This document shows, one piece after another, positions 9,578 to 16,039 of a DNA stretch of 64,000 nucleotides; the first letter of the stretch is position 1, and each line of letters starts with the position of its first letter. The notes under the pieces were generated by a model. The model was not told the origin of the DNA. It saw only the letters and a list, made by a program, of their open reading frames with translations, and did not search any database. The stretch spans positions 18,733 through 82,732 of the forward strand of contig CAZITX010000010.1 in NCBI GenBank assembly GCA_964542305.1, written 5' to 3'. A program made the translations under genes and the position numbers. The DNA comes from DMER64 sp964542305. Its GTDB lineage: Bacteria; Bacteroidota; Bacteroidia; Bacteroidales; UBA932.

Positions 9578-9597
9578 GATTGCTATTTTTTATATTA

Positions 9598-9605
9598 CAA
9601 AAATA
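9598..9605 (-). promoter_or_regulatory. -7 promoter box for the coiled-coil/hemW unit
   Basis: On the minus strand this reads TATTTTTG and ends 20 bases before the ATG at 9577. It lies back-to-back with the plus-strand box at 9618, with 12 bases between. Confidence 0.5.
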
Positions 9606-9617
9606 ATAAAAAAGACC

Positions 9618-9625
9618 TACATTTG
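9618..9625 (+). promoter_or_regulatory. -7 promoter box for the two-helix membrane protein
   Basis: TACATTTG matches TAnnTTTG and lies 26 bases before the ATG at 9652. Confidence 0.5.
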
Positions 9626-9651
9626 TTTATTGTCAATAAATCAATCTGATT

Positions 9652-10140
9652 ATGCAAGGATTTAACATAGGAAGGTACCTGATTCGTGTAGTAAAATACA
9701 TCATTTTTTATGCCATACTCATCTTTTTGATGCTGGTTGTTGTCTATTTTACCAGCAGTACCCGGGATATTACTTTTTGGGAGCTGATCCGTCCCGGTCA
9801 GCAGACCAATCTGATTATCCTGATAGTTGCATTTTCTGTTGTTTACCCGTTTATTGGTTTTACAAAACAGAAAATATACACCAACCGGCCTTTTGACCAG
9901 GATAAAGACGCTGTTATACGTATTATTACGGAATCAGGATTTATACCGGCATCGGATACAGACGGAAAGGTGGTTTTCAAGGCAAAACGCATTAGCATGC
10001 GTATTTTCCGCGTTTTTGAAGACAAGATAACGCTGGATTATACGGACAATCCGCTGGTCATGGAAGGCATGCGACGCGATGTACAGCGTATAGCCCGTCA
10101 TATGGAGCACTATTTTCGCAGTACCAGGGAGGATGAATAG
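9652..10140 (+). CDS. Two-helix membrane protein, function unknown
   Basis: 162 residues. Two predicted transmembrane helices (about 12-33 and 52-70) are followed by a soluble domain of about 90 residues with alternating strands and a basic helix near the end. I see no catalytic or cofactor motif. Small proteins of this layout occur widely in Bacteroidales without a function. It stands alone: the neighbour upstream is divergent, and the sdhC gene downstream is convergent, 20 bases away. Confidence 0.65.
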   Translation: MQGFNIGRYLIRVVKYIIFYAILIFLMLVVVYFTSSTRDITFWELIRPGQQTNLIILIVAFSVVYPFIGFTKQKIYTNRPFDQDKDAVIRIITESGFIPASDTDGKVVFKAKRISMRIFRVFEDKITLDYTDNPLVMEGMRRDVQRIARHMEHYFRSTREDE

Positions 10141-10160
10141 CCTGTCTTAGGTTATTCTGA

Positions 10161-10808
10161 TCAAAAAAACATACACCAAATTACAATAAGCGAAAACCCG
10201 GCAAAAAGCAGGGTGGAATATACGTAAGAGATCCTCCGTAGCAGGGGGATTATCCGTTGGTTGTTCAGCCCCAGGGTATGAAAAGCCGACCAGAAGCCGT
10301 GGTTGATGTGAAGCCACAGGGCGGCAAACCACACAATATAACAAACAGCTATCCACGGGGTTCCCAGGTATCCGGTCACCAGCAGGTACCCGTCTTCCGG
10401 CTCCCCTCCGGTAAATTGCTGCCACTGCATTTTGGTCCAGAAATGAGACAGGTGCAGTACCAGGAATCCCAGCACAATGCATCCCAACACAAGCATATTC
10501 CGGGCAGCCCAGTTGTCAAAGCCCATCCCCGGGGATTTGCTGCCCTTAGCATAGGATACCGGTCCGCGAGCCTTCAGATTGCGCAGGGTAATGATGAAGG
10601 AATAGCCAATATGTATCAGAAACCCGAGGGCCAAAACGGGAACCATGACTTGTATCAGGGGATTGGTTCCCATAAAATCTGTGACTTTCAGGTATACCTC
10701 CTGTCCCCACAAAATGGTCAGGTTCGCAACTACGTGGAGTGTCAGGAACAAGATCAGAAAGAGTCCTGTTACACTCATGATCACTTTTTTTGCAATGGAC
10801 GGTAACAT
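10161..10808 (-). CDS. sdhC: Succinate dehydrogenase / fumarate reductase cytochrome b subunit
   Basis: 215 residues with five predicted transmembrane helices, the layout of the diheme cytochrome b558 subunit of Bacteroidota fumarate reductases. Likely heme ligands are His residues inside the helices: His25 in LFLTLHVV, and those in FLIHIGYSF, VLHLSHFW and LWLHINHGF. It would pass electrons between menaquinone and the flavoprotein. The flavoprotein (SdhA) and iron-sulfur (SdhB) genes, which normally follow directly, are absent. The next gene is convergent. This could be an isolated copy or a paralogue. Confidence 0.85.
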   Translation of the reverse strand: MLPSIAKKVIMSVTGLFLILFLTLHVVANLTILWGQEVYLKVTDFMGTNPLIQVMVPVLALGFLIHIGYSFIITLRNLKARGPVSYAKGSKSPGMGFDNWAARNMLVLGCIVLGFLVLHLSHFWTKMQWQQFTGGEPEDGYLLVTGYLGTPWIAVCYIVWFAALWLHINHGFWSAFHTLGLNNQRIIPLLRRISYVYSTLLFAGFSLIVIWCMFF

Positions 10809-10829
10809 AACGGATATACGTGTCTATCG

Positions 10830-10837
10830 CAAAGATA
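10830..10837 (-). promoter_or_regulatory. -7 promoter box for sdhC
   Basis: On the minus strand this reads TATCTTTG, 21 bases before the sdhC ATG. It mirrors the pyrH box at 10852-10859, with 14 bases between them. Confidence 0.6.
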
Positions 10838-10851
10838 CACGGATTTTTATA

Positions 10852-10859
10852 TATCTTTG
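10852..10859 (+). promoter_or_regulatory. -7 promoter box for pyrH-frr
   Basis: TATCTTTG lies 21 bases before the pyrH ATG at 10881. It supports that start over the upstream in-frame TTG at 10857, which lies inside the box. Confidence 0.6.
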
Positions 10860-10880
10860 TATGATATCAAGGATAAAATC

Positions 10881-11585
10881 ATGAAGTATTCTTCACTATT
10901 GCTAAAATTAAGCGGGGAGAGCCTGGGCGGTGCCAACGGTCAGGGCCTGGACCCGCTGATGCTGCAAAAATATGCCCGGGAGATCAAACCCCTGGCAGAA
11001 GCCGGAATCCGCATAGCCATTGTAACCGGTGGAGGAAACATATTCCGCGGGTTGCCGGGAACGGGTAAAGGCGTTGACCGTGTACACGGAGACCGGATGG
11101 GAATGCTGGCCACCACCATCAACAGCATTGCCCTGGCAGATGCCCTGGCAGATGAAGGAATGAAAGCACTGGTTTACACGGCTACTCCCATGGAAGCTGT
11201 TGCCCGGTATTATAACAGGGATCATGCCCTGGAAGAAATGGAAAAAGGTACTGTGGTGTTGCTTTCCGGGGGAACCGGCAATCCTTTCTTTACGACGGAT
11301 TCCGCGGCCGCCTTACGTGCCGTTGAACTGGGTGTGGATGTTTTGCTCAAGGGCACAAGGGTGGACGGTGTGTACAGCGCCGATCCGGAAAAATTTCCGG
11401 ATGCAGGACGGTTTGAGTCGTTGACTTTTGACAAGGTGTTGGAGAAAAAGCTGAAGATCATGGATATGACAGCCTTTACCCTATGCCGGGAAAACAATAT
11501 GCCCATTGTAGTATTCAATATGAACGTAAAGGGGAATCTTCAGAAACTTGTTAACGGGGAAGAGATCGGAACAATAATAAAATAA
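10881..11585 (+). CDS. pyrH: UMP kinase
   Basis: 234 residues from the ATG at 10881 (MKYSSLLLKLSGESL), the usual length. It phosphorylates UMP to UDP with ATP in the cytosol and belongs to the amino-acid-kinase fold. Visible motifs are LKLSGESL (phosphate binding), VTGGGNIFRG, GDRMGMLAT, LLSGGTGNPFFTTD and LLKGTRVDGVYSADP. It is followed 9 bases later by frr, a conserved bacterial pair, so pyrimidine supply and ribosome recycling genes share a transcript here. Confidence 0.95.
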   Translation: MKYSSLLLKLSGESLGGANGQGLDPLMLQKYAREIKPLAEAGIRIAIVTGGGNIFRGLPGTGKGVDRVHGDRMGMLATTINSIALADALADEGMKALVYTATPMEAVARYYNRDHALEEMEKGTVVLLSGGTGNPFFTTDSAAALRAVELGVDVLLKGTRVDGVYSADPEKFPDAGRFESLTFDKVLEKKLKIMDMTAFTLCRENNMPIVVFNMNVKGNLQKLVNGEEIGTIIK

Positions 11586-11594
11586 TGATACGTT

Positions 11595-12161
11595 ATGGAA
11601 ATAAGTGATGCAAAACAAGTATTGGAGCAGGCCAAAAGCAAGATGCACAAAGCCGTTGAATACCTGGAAAATGAGCTGGGCACATACCGGGTGGGGAAAG
11701 CCAATCCGGCCGTTTTTTCCGGCGTAACCGTGGAATATTACGGCACCCCCACACCCATGTCACAGGTGGCCAGTATCTCTGCACCGGATGCCCGGACCAT
11801 GATCATTCAACCGTGGGAAAAGAACCTGATCCCTGTAATCGAAAAAGCCATTATGGCGGCCAACCTGGGCTTTACCCCGCAAAACAACGGGGAGATCATT
11901 CGTATACAGGTACCCCCGCTGACCGAAGAACGCAGGCGTGATTTGGTAAAAAAAGCAAAAGCCGAGGGGGAGAACGCCAGAATAAGCATCCGTAACGCCC
12001 GCCGCGACGGGGTGGATGTGCTGAAAAAATACCAGAAAGACGGTTTGTCCGAGGATGTGGTAAAAGACACCGAGGGATTAATCCAGAAAGAAGTGGAAAC
12101 GTTTTCCAAAAAAGTGGAAGAGATCCTGGCAAACAAGGAAACCGAAATCATGACGGTCTGA
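11595..12161 (+). CDS. frr: Ribosome recycling factor
   Basis: 188 residues, normal length. With EF-G it splits the post-termination ribosome. The family's three-helix bundle and small beta domain are apparent: TYRVGKANPAVFSGVTVEYYG near 30-50, QPWEKNLIPVIEKAI, PQNNGEIIRIQVPPLTEERR, and the closing helix with ISIRNARRDG. It is co-transcribed with pyrH. An unusual long hairpin and a terminator follow. Confidence 0.96.
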   Translation: MEISDAKQVLEQAKSKMHKAVEYLENELGTYRVGKANPAVFSGVTVEYYGTPTPMSQVASISAPDARTMIIQPWEKNLIPVIEKAIMAANLGFTPQNNGEIIRIQVPPLTEERRRDLVKKAKAEGENARISIRNARRDGVDVLKKYQKDGLSEDVVKDTEGLIQKEVETFSKKVEEILANKETEIMTV

Positions 12162-12167
12162 AAGACC

Positions 12168-12223
12168 GGGAGGTGGAATCTCCTGCGCCACGCGGGAGGT
12201 TGGCGCAGGAGGTTCCACCTCCC
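12168..12223. repeat. Long perfect hairpin element after frr
   Basis: Two 23-base arms (12168-12190 and 12201-12223) are reverse complements except for one position that can pair as G-U. They surround a 10-base loop. The right arm alone can also fold (GGAGGT-TCC-ACCTCC). This is separate from the T-tailed terminator that follows. Confidence 0.85.
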
Positions 12224-12225
12224 TT

Positions 12226-12249
12226 AGCTCCCCGCGGGGAGCTTTTTTT
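12226..12249. terminator. Terminator between convergent frr and pgk
   Basis: AGCTCCCC-GC-GGGGAGCT forms a perfect 8-bp stem followed by seven T on the plus strand. It clearly serves frr. Its T run touches the stop codon of pgk, so a role for pgk is uncertain. Confidence 0.85.
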
Positions 12250-13504
12250 ATTGGCGAATAGCCTGAATACCGGGCAATTCCTTGCCTTCCAGGTATTCCA
12301 GCATGGCCCCGCCGCCTGTAGAAACGTAGCTGACTTTTTTGGCGTAGCCCATTTGTGTAACTGCGGCTACGGAGTCACCTCCGCCAACCAGCGAGAAGGA
12401 TCCGTTGCGAGTAGCCTCGGCCACAAATTCCACCAGGCGCAATGTGCCGTTGGCAAAATTGGGCATTTCAAATACACCGGCCGGCCCGTTCCATAAGATG
12501 GTTTTGGAGTCCATAATGACTTTTCTCCAGGTTTCCAGAGCCTGGGGACCTGCGTCCATACCTTTCCATCCGTCGGGGATTTGATCAACCGGGCACACAG
12601 TGGTTTTGGCATCGTTGTCAAAAGCATCTGCCGCGATGACATCTTCAGAAATATAAATCTTTACGCCTTTTTCTTCTGCTTTTTTCATGATTTCCAATGC
12701 CAGGGGCATCTGGTCGTCTTCACACAGGGAGTCTCCCACCTTTCCTCCGCGGGCTTTTATAAAAGTAAAGCTCATTCCCCCGCCTATGATCATGTTATCC
12801 ACTCTGTCCAGCAGGTTCTCAATAATGGTGATCTTACCGGATACTTTGGCTCCGCCCAGAATAGCGGTTGTTGGATGTTCAGGGGATTTAAGTACTTTGT
12901 CTATGGCCTTGATCTCGCCTTCTATCAGGAATCCAAACATTTTGTCGTTTGGGAAATGAGCCGCGATCAGGGTAGTGGAAGCGTGGGCCCGGTGGGCTGT
13001 TCCAAAAGCGTCGTTGATGTAGCAATCAGCATAGGAGGCCAGGGTTGCGGTGAATTTTTTCTGGCTTTCCTTCACGGCTGCTTTGGCTGCCTTCTTCTCT
13101 TCATCTGAAGCATTCTCAGCCAATCCGCGTGGTTTGCCTTCCTCCTGGGCATAAAAACGAAGGTTTTCCAGCAACAGGACTTCTCCCGGTTTCAGGGCAG
13201 CGGCCATATTGGCAGCTTCTTCTCCCATACAGTCCGGAGCAAAGAGCACGGATGTGCCCAGTTGTTTTTCCACCTCGGGAATGATATGCCTGAGAGAAAA
13301 TTTATCCTCGGCTTTTTTAGGCCGTCCCAGGTGAGACATAATGATCAGAGATCCGCCGTTTTCCAGCACTTTTTTGAGTGTGGGTATGGCTGCCCGTATG
13401 CGGGTGTTGTCGGTTACCTGAAATTCCGCGTTCAGCGGTACATTGAAATCTACACGCACAATGGCGCGTTTTCCTTTAAAGTTGTAGGTACTGATGTTTT
13501 GCAT
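12248..13504 (-). CDS. pgk: Phosphoglycerate kinase
   Basis: 418 residues from the ATG at 13504. Upstream in-frame ATGs exist (13513 and an alternative to 13537), but the shorter start matches the usual length and the 20-base spacing from the -7 box. It is the ATP-forming step of glycolysis. The signature RVDFNVPL is near residue 20, with substrate-binding SHLGRP and LLLENLRF, and the nucleotide-binding GGAKVSGKI, NGPAGVFE and GGGDSVAA regions. It is monocistronic, with a -7 box at 13527-13534. Confidence 0.96.
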   Translation of the reverse strand: MQNISTYNFKGKRAIVRVDFNVPLNAEFQVTDNTRIRAAIPTLKKVLENGGSLIIMSHLGRPKKAEDKFSLRHIIPEVEKQLGTSVLFAPDCMGEEAANMAAALKPGEVLLLENLRFYAQEEGKPRGLAENASDEEKKAAKAAVKESQKKFTATLASYADCYINDAFGTAHRAHASTTLIAAHFPNDKMFGFLIEGEIKAIDKVLKSPEHPTTAILGGAKVSGKITIIENLLDRVDNMIIGGGMSFTFIKARGGKVGDSLCEDDQMPLALEIMKKAEEKGVKIYISEDVIAADAFDNDAKTTVCPVDQIPDGWKGMDAGPQALETWRKVIMDSKTILWNGPAGVFEMPNFANGTLRLVEFVAEATRNGSFSLVGGGDSVAAVTQMGYAKKVSYVSTGGGAMLEYLEGKELPGIQAIRQ

Positions 13505-13526
13505 TTCTTCCATTATTTGAGTAGTG

Positions 13527-13534
13527 CAAAGATA
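13527..13534 (-). promoter_or_regulatory. -7 promoter box for pgk
   Basis: On the minus strand this reads TATCTTTG, 22 bases before the ATG at 13504. It is back-to-back with the box of the methyltransferase gene, 11 bases apart. Confidence 0.6.
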
Positions 13535-13545
13535 CATTTTTTATA

Positions 13546-13553
13546 TATCTTTA
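13546..13553 (+). promoter_or_regulatory. -7-like box directly before the methyltransferase ATG
   Basis: TATCTTTA (one base off TAnnTTTG) ends exactly four bases before the ATG at 13558. The same four-base spacing is seen at four other genes here and suggests a leaderless transcript. Confidence 0.5.
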
Positions 13554-13557
13554 CCCT

Positions 13558-14457
13558 ATGCAACTATTATGCCCTGTGTCCTGGCCGGATTACCAGTTGT
13601 TGGATTGCGGAAACGGAGAGAAACTGGAAAAGTTCGGACCGTATATACTTATACGTCCCGAACCAAAAGCCTTGTGGGCAAAAACACAGACCGATGAGCA
13701 ATGGCTGCGGCAGGCTCACATACGTTTTATCCAGGGAGCCGGATTCGGCAAGGCCGGAAAAGAAGACAGCGGGACGTGGGAAAAATTAAAAAACGTACCC
13801 GATAGGTGGAATATCCAGTACAAAAAAATCTTTAAACTTCGCCTGGGACTGACCGCTTTCAAGCACGTAGGGGTGTTCCCGGAGCAAGCTCCCAATTGGG
13901 ATTTTATTTACCGTAAGGTGCGAGAGCTTAAGGACCTGGATCCCGGGAGCACTCCCGGGGTGTTGAACTTGTTTGCCTATACCGGGGCCGCATCGTTGGC
14001 TGCCCGGGCAGCAGGAGCAGAAGTTGTTCACCTGGATGCAGTCCGTCAGGTCATTACCTGGAGCCGGGAAAATATGGAGTTGAGCGGGATGGACGGGATC
14101 CGCTGGATCCTGGAAGATGCTTTTAAATTTGTAAAAAGAGAGGTAAGACGGGGCAATACGTACCAAGGGATTATCCTGGATCCTCCGGCGTACGGTCACG
14201 GTCCCGACGGGGAAAAATGGAAGTTGGACGACTGCCTTTTTTCTCTTTTACAGGAATGTTCCCGGATCCTGGCCGGGAAAAATGCATTTGTGGTGCTGAA
14301 TTTGTACTCCAACGGGTATTCCGCGCTTCTGGCAGACTCCCTGGCGCGGGAATGTTTTCAGAAAAACGGGGACTATGCTTTCGGAGAGTTGTTTCTGAAA
14401 GATCAGTACGGGAAAAGACTGCCGTTGAGCGTTTTTTCCAGGCTGGAATTGAAATAG
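13558..14457 (+). CDS. Class I SAM-dependent methyltransferase, RlmI/RlmK-like
   Basis: 299 residues. The SAM-binding motif I is LNLFAYTGAASLAA (about 136-149), followed by the acidic 'VVHLDA'. The catalytic-type motif is DPPAYG near residue 213. The order and motifs match the rRNA base methyltransferases of the RlmI/RlmK group, but the chain is shorter and I see no clear PUA domain, so the target base is unknown. It reads straight into lgt (16 bases) and smpB, so the three probably form an operon. The upstream box leaves essentially no 5' leader. Confidence 0.8.
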   Translation: MQLLCPVSWPDYQLLDCGNGEKLEKFGPYILIRPEPKALWAKTQTDEQWLRQAHIRFIQGAGFGKAGKEDSGTWEKLKNVPDRWNIQYKKIFKLRLGLTAFKHVGVFPEQAPNWDFIYRKVRELKDLDPGSTPGVLNLFAYTGAASLAARAAGAEVVHLDAVRQVITWSRENMELSGMDGIRWILEDAFKFVKREVRRGNTYQGIILDPPAYGHGPDGEKWKLDDCLFSLLQECSRILAGKNAFVVLNLYSNGYSALLADSLARECFQKNGDYAFGELFLKDQYGKRLPLSVFSRLELK

Positions 14458-14473
14458 AATAAAAAATAATGAT

Positions 14474-15349
14474 ATGAATTTGTTGACCGTTTATTGGGAC
14501 GTGGATCCCGTCATCTTTTCACTGGGAAAAATCCAGATCCGTTATTACAGTTTGTTTTTTATTATAGCATTTACCATCGGGTACTACCTGTTTAAGTATT
14601 TCTTTAAAAGAGAGCAGGTTCCCCTGAAAATCCTGGATCCGCTGCTTTATACCCTGATCATAGGAACTTTGGTAGGAGCACGCCTGGGGCATTGCCTGTT
14701 TTACCAGCCGGATTATTACCTGGCCAATCCCATAGAGATCCTGTATGTCTGGGAAGGCGGCCTGGCCTCCCACGGAGGGGCCATTGCCCTGTTGCTTGCC
14801 ATGTGGTGGTTTGCGCATCATTACGGCAAGAAGAATCAATTCAGTTTCCTGTGGATTATGGACAGGCTGGGCATAACGGTGGCACTGGCCGGATTCTTCA
14901 TACGTATGGGGAATCTGATGAACTCGGAAATATACGGGAATGAAACAACCATGCCCTGGGGATTTGTATTCCTGCGTAACGGGGAATTGGCGCCTAAACA
15001 TCCCACACAATTGTACGAGGCCCTTTCCTACCTGGCCCTGTTTGTTTTGCTGTTGTTCCTGTACAGGAAACGACTGCCCCGTCTGAAAGAGGGCACTCTT
15101 TTCGGTATCTTTTTACTGGTATTGTTCGCAGCCCGCTTTTTTATTGAATACATCAAAGAACCGCAGGTGCCTTTTGAAGAATCCATGGCTTTGAATATGG
15201 GGCAGATCCTGAGTATTCCTTTTATCTTTGCAGGCGCTGTACTTTTACTTTACAGCATAATGAGGGGTAAGCCGGCATTACGGGAGGTTCCGCAGGAAAA
15301 GAAACCGGAGAAAGAACCGCCGCTGAGCAGTACCCGCGGAACGTATTGA
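14474..15349 (+). CDS. lgt: Prolipoprotein diacylglyceryl transferase
   Basis: 291 residues with about seven transmembrane helices. It transfers diacylglycerol to the lipobox cysteine of prolipoproteins in the inner membrane, the first step of lipoprotein maturation. Family motifs are present: GARLGH, EGGLASHGG (His100), the signature around GFFIRMGNLMNSEIYG (Arg144), HPTQLYEAL and NMGQILSIP. The C-terminal 25 residues are a charged tail. It is needed for the many lipoproteins encoded in this window. Confidence 0.95.
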   Translation: MNLLTVYWDVDPVIFSLGKIQIRYYSLFFIIAFTIGYYLFKYFFKREQVPLKILDPLLYTLIIGTLVGARLGHCLFYQPDYYLANPIEILYVWEGGLASHGGAIALLLAMWWFAHHYGKKNQFSFLWIMDRLGITVALAGFFIRMGNLMNSEIYGNETTMPWGFVFLRNGELAPKHPTQLYEALSYLALFVLLLFLYRKRLPRLKEGTLFGIFLLVLFAARFFIEYIKEPQVPFEESMALNMGQILSIPFIFAGAVLLLYSIMRGKPALREVPQEKKPEKEPPLSSTRGTY

Positions 15350-15365
15350 ACCCATTTATTGCAGT

Positions 15366-15824
15366 ATGCCAAAAACAAAATCCCAGGTAGTTATCAAAAA
15401 CAAACGCGCGTCTTTTGAATACGAGTTCATAGACACGTATACGGCGGGGATCGTGCTGACCGGAACGGAGATCAAATCCATAAGGGCAGGCAAAGCTTCG
15501 CTGGTAGATTCCTATTGTTATTTTGTGGGCAAAGAATTGTTCGTCAAAAACATGAACATTGCGGATTACTGGTGGGGGTCGTTTAACAAACACGATCCCA
15601 GGCGGGATCGTAAATTACTGCTCAACAAGAGGGAACTGAGCAAGTTATTCCGGGCAACCCGTGAAAAAGGGCTTACCATAGTGGTGACCAAGCTGTTCAT
15701 AACCGATAACGGCTATGCCAAACTCAATATCGCACTGGCCCGCGGGAAGAGGGAGTACGATAAGAGGGAAACCATCAAGGAAAAAGACATGAAAAGGGAA
15801 TCGGACCGAATGGCCCGGTTGTGA
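15366..15824 (+). CDS. smpB: SsrA-binding protein SmpB
   Basis: 152 residues, normal length. It binds tmRNA and carries it to stalled ribosomes. Visible are the start of the OB-fold (KNKRASFEYEFIDTYTAGIVLTGTE with IKSIRAGKASL), KNMNIADY, the HDPRRDRKLLLNKREL region, and the basic tail GKREYDKRETIKEKDMKRE. No tmRNA gene is next to it in the window. It ends 12 bases from the stop of a convergent small gene. Confidence 0.96.
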   Translation: MPKTKSQVVIKNKRASFEYEFIDTYTAGIVLTGTEIKSIRAGKASLVDSYCYFVGKELFVKNMNIADYWWGSFNKHDPRRDRKLLLNKRELSKLFRATREKGLTIVVTKLFITDNGYAKLNIALARGKREYDKRETIKEKDMKRESDRMARL

Positions 15825-15836
15825 TCCTTTTCGCAG

Positions 15837-16010
15837 CTAATCCACAGGCGAGGGTGAAGGCAAAAAGAAAGCCAATCCTAACACTGCCAGTATTATAACG
15901 GCAGAAATGATCAACGGCCACAATATGCCCATGTTTTCCAGGGCAGACCACAATCCGTTTTCAAGAAAATCAAGATACCATTCTCCGGGGGTTGATAAAG
16001 GAATAATCAT
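15837..16010 (-). CDS. 57-residue single-pass membrane protein
   Basis: A short frame on the minus strand from the ATG at 16010 to the TAG at 15837, between gcvP and smpB. It encodes an N-terminal Trp/Leu-containing amphipathic part (about 1-28), one strong transmembrane helix (about 29-50, rich in Ile, Leu, Val and Ala) and a short Pro/Ser tail. The clean hydrophobic profile and its position 30 bases after the gcvP stop suggest a real small protein co-transcribed with gcvP. No family is recognised. It is not rich in basic residues, so a toxin is not obvious. Confidence 0.55.
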   Translation of the reverse strand: MIIPLSTPGEWYLDFLENGLWSALENMGILWPLIISAVIILAVLGLAFFLPSPSPVD

Positions 16011-16039
16011 AGCTTCATAGTTTTGTTATAGATACAATT

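Noticed and set aside
15825..16039. tmRNA gene next to smpB
   Set aside because: The stretch holds a small membrane-protein frame on the other strand, and I see no tRNA-like ends.
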